Below are positions 63,842 through 64,000 of a stretch of DNA of 64,000 nt, piece by piece (position 1 is the first letter of the stretch; every line of letters starts with the position of its first letter). The notes beneath the pieces were generated by a model. The model was given only the letters and a program-made list of their open reading frames with translations, was not told where the DNA came from and did not search any database. The position numbers and the translations under genes are program-made. Source of the stretch: Pseudomonadota bacterium (GTDB taxonomy: Bacteria > Pseudomonadota > Gammaproteobacteria > Ga0077536); NCBI GenBank assembly GCA_016719885.1, contig JADJYF010000026.1, forward strand, positions 186,001 to 250,000, given 5' to 3'.

Positions 63842-64000
63842 TCAGCTCAATACCGGCACGGCATCGGCGCCGTGGCCGACCAGCGCCACGATGCGCCAGC
63901 CGCCGTCATTGCGCACCAGGGTATAGGTCGCGCCCAGGGTTTCCAGCACGCTGCCGTCGGCGCGATAACGCGTCCAGTGCATGGCGGCCAGCGCCAGGGT
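63842..64000 (-). CDS. SnoaL/NTF2-like protein, C-terminal part (5' end outside window)
   Basis: 53 visible codons, open to the window edge. AMHWTRYRADGSVLETLG, ATYTLVRNDGGWRIVAL and a final LS are the last strands of a SnoaL/DUF4440-like cone fold. Function unknown. Convergent with argC. Confidence 0.65.
   Translation of the reverse strand, partial: TLALAAMHWTRYRADGSVLETLGATYTLVRNDGGWRIVALVGHGADAVPVLS

Overview
The window is GC-rich, densely packed chromosomal DNA from a gammaproteobacterium. This rests on gene order rather than on a species match. It holds the initiator-tRNA/rimP-nusA-infB-rbfA-truB-rpsO-pnp cluster, rpsP-rimM-trmD-rplS, nlpD-rpoS with pcm, and adjacent dnaQ-rnhA, all arranged as in gammaproteobacteria. 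No species is assigned.

Layout. 0-4 kb: the end of a Ser/Thr kinase fused to a cyclic-nucleotide-binding domain, a GspE/PilB-type secretion ATPase, xerD and a glutaredoxin-like gene. 4-15.3 kb: the two large translation/RNA operons on the minus strand, with visible promoters, hairpins and an initiator tRNA separated from rimP by an intrinsic terminator. 15.3-17.8 kb: a complete AMMECR1/Memo/radical-SAM set (amrS, amrB, amrA). 17.8-24 kb: a GYF/pentapeptide-repeat membrane protein, an orphan FliK/FlhB-like pair, PBP1b coupled to a TPR lipoprotein, and a lysine-rich histone H1-like gene ending on a slippery A-run. 24-34.7 kb: adk, rpoS/nlpD/pcm, argD-argF preceded by an attenuator-like leader, hyuB, grxD, dnaQ and rnhA. 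34.8-45 kb: mltD with a probably leaderless mRNA, an Aas-like acyltransferase/synthetase, a VTT-domain/flavin disulfide reductase fusion, apt, a frameshifted DUF924 gene, an NRDE protein and egtB. 45-62 kb: accessory metabolism (SDR, pgm, MFS, limonene-epoxide-hydrolase-like protein, frameshifted cytochrome c', P450, serine hydrolase, VOC, cupin, FMN glutamate-synthase-like protein, enoyl-CoA hydratase, HCCA-isomerase-like protein, quinone oxidoreductase, pncC, tpm). 62-64 kb: a RAYT transposase between perfect inverted REP units, argC, and the end of a SnoaL-like gene.

The least expected signals are these. (1) A candidate programmed -1 frameshift at A AAA AAG TAA would extend the 58-residue histone-like protein by 67 charged residues. 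(2) A short Arg-rich leader peptide, a hairpin and an intrinsic terminator lie directly before argD, suggesting arginine attenuation. (3) Two REP families have different stems but the same GTRG + 7-bp stem + TTCA loop architecture, and only one has its RAYT in the window. (4) mltD has a promoter placed so that transcription would start at its ATG. Two single-base frameshifts (DUF924 and cytochrome c') may be real decay or consensus errors.
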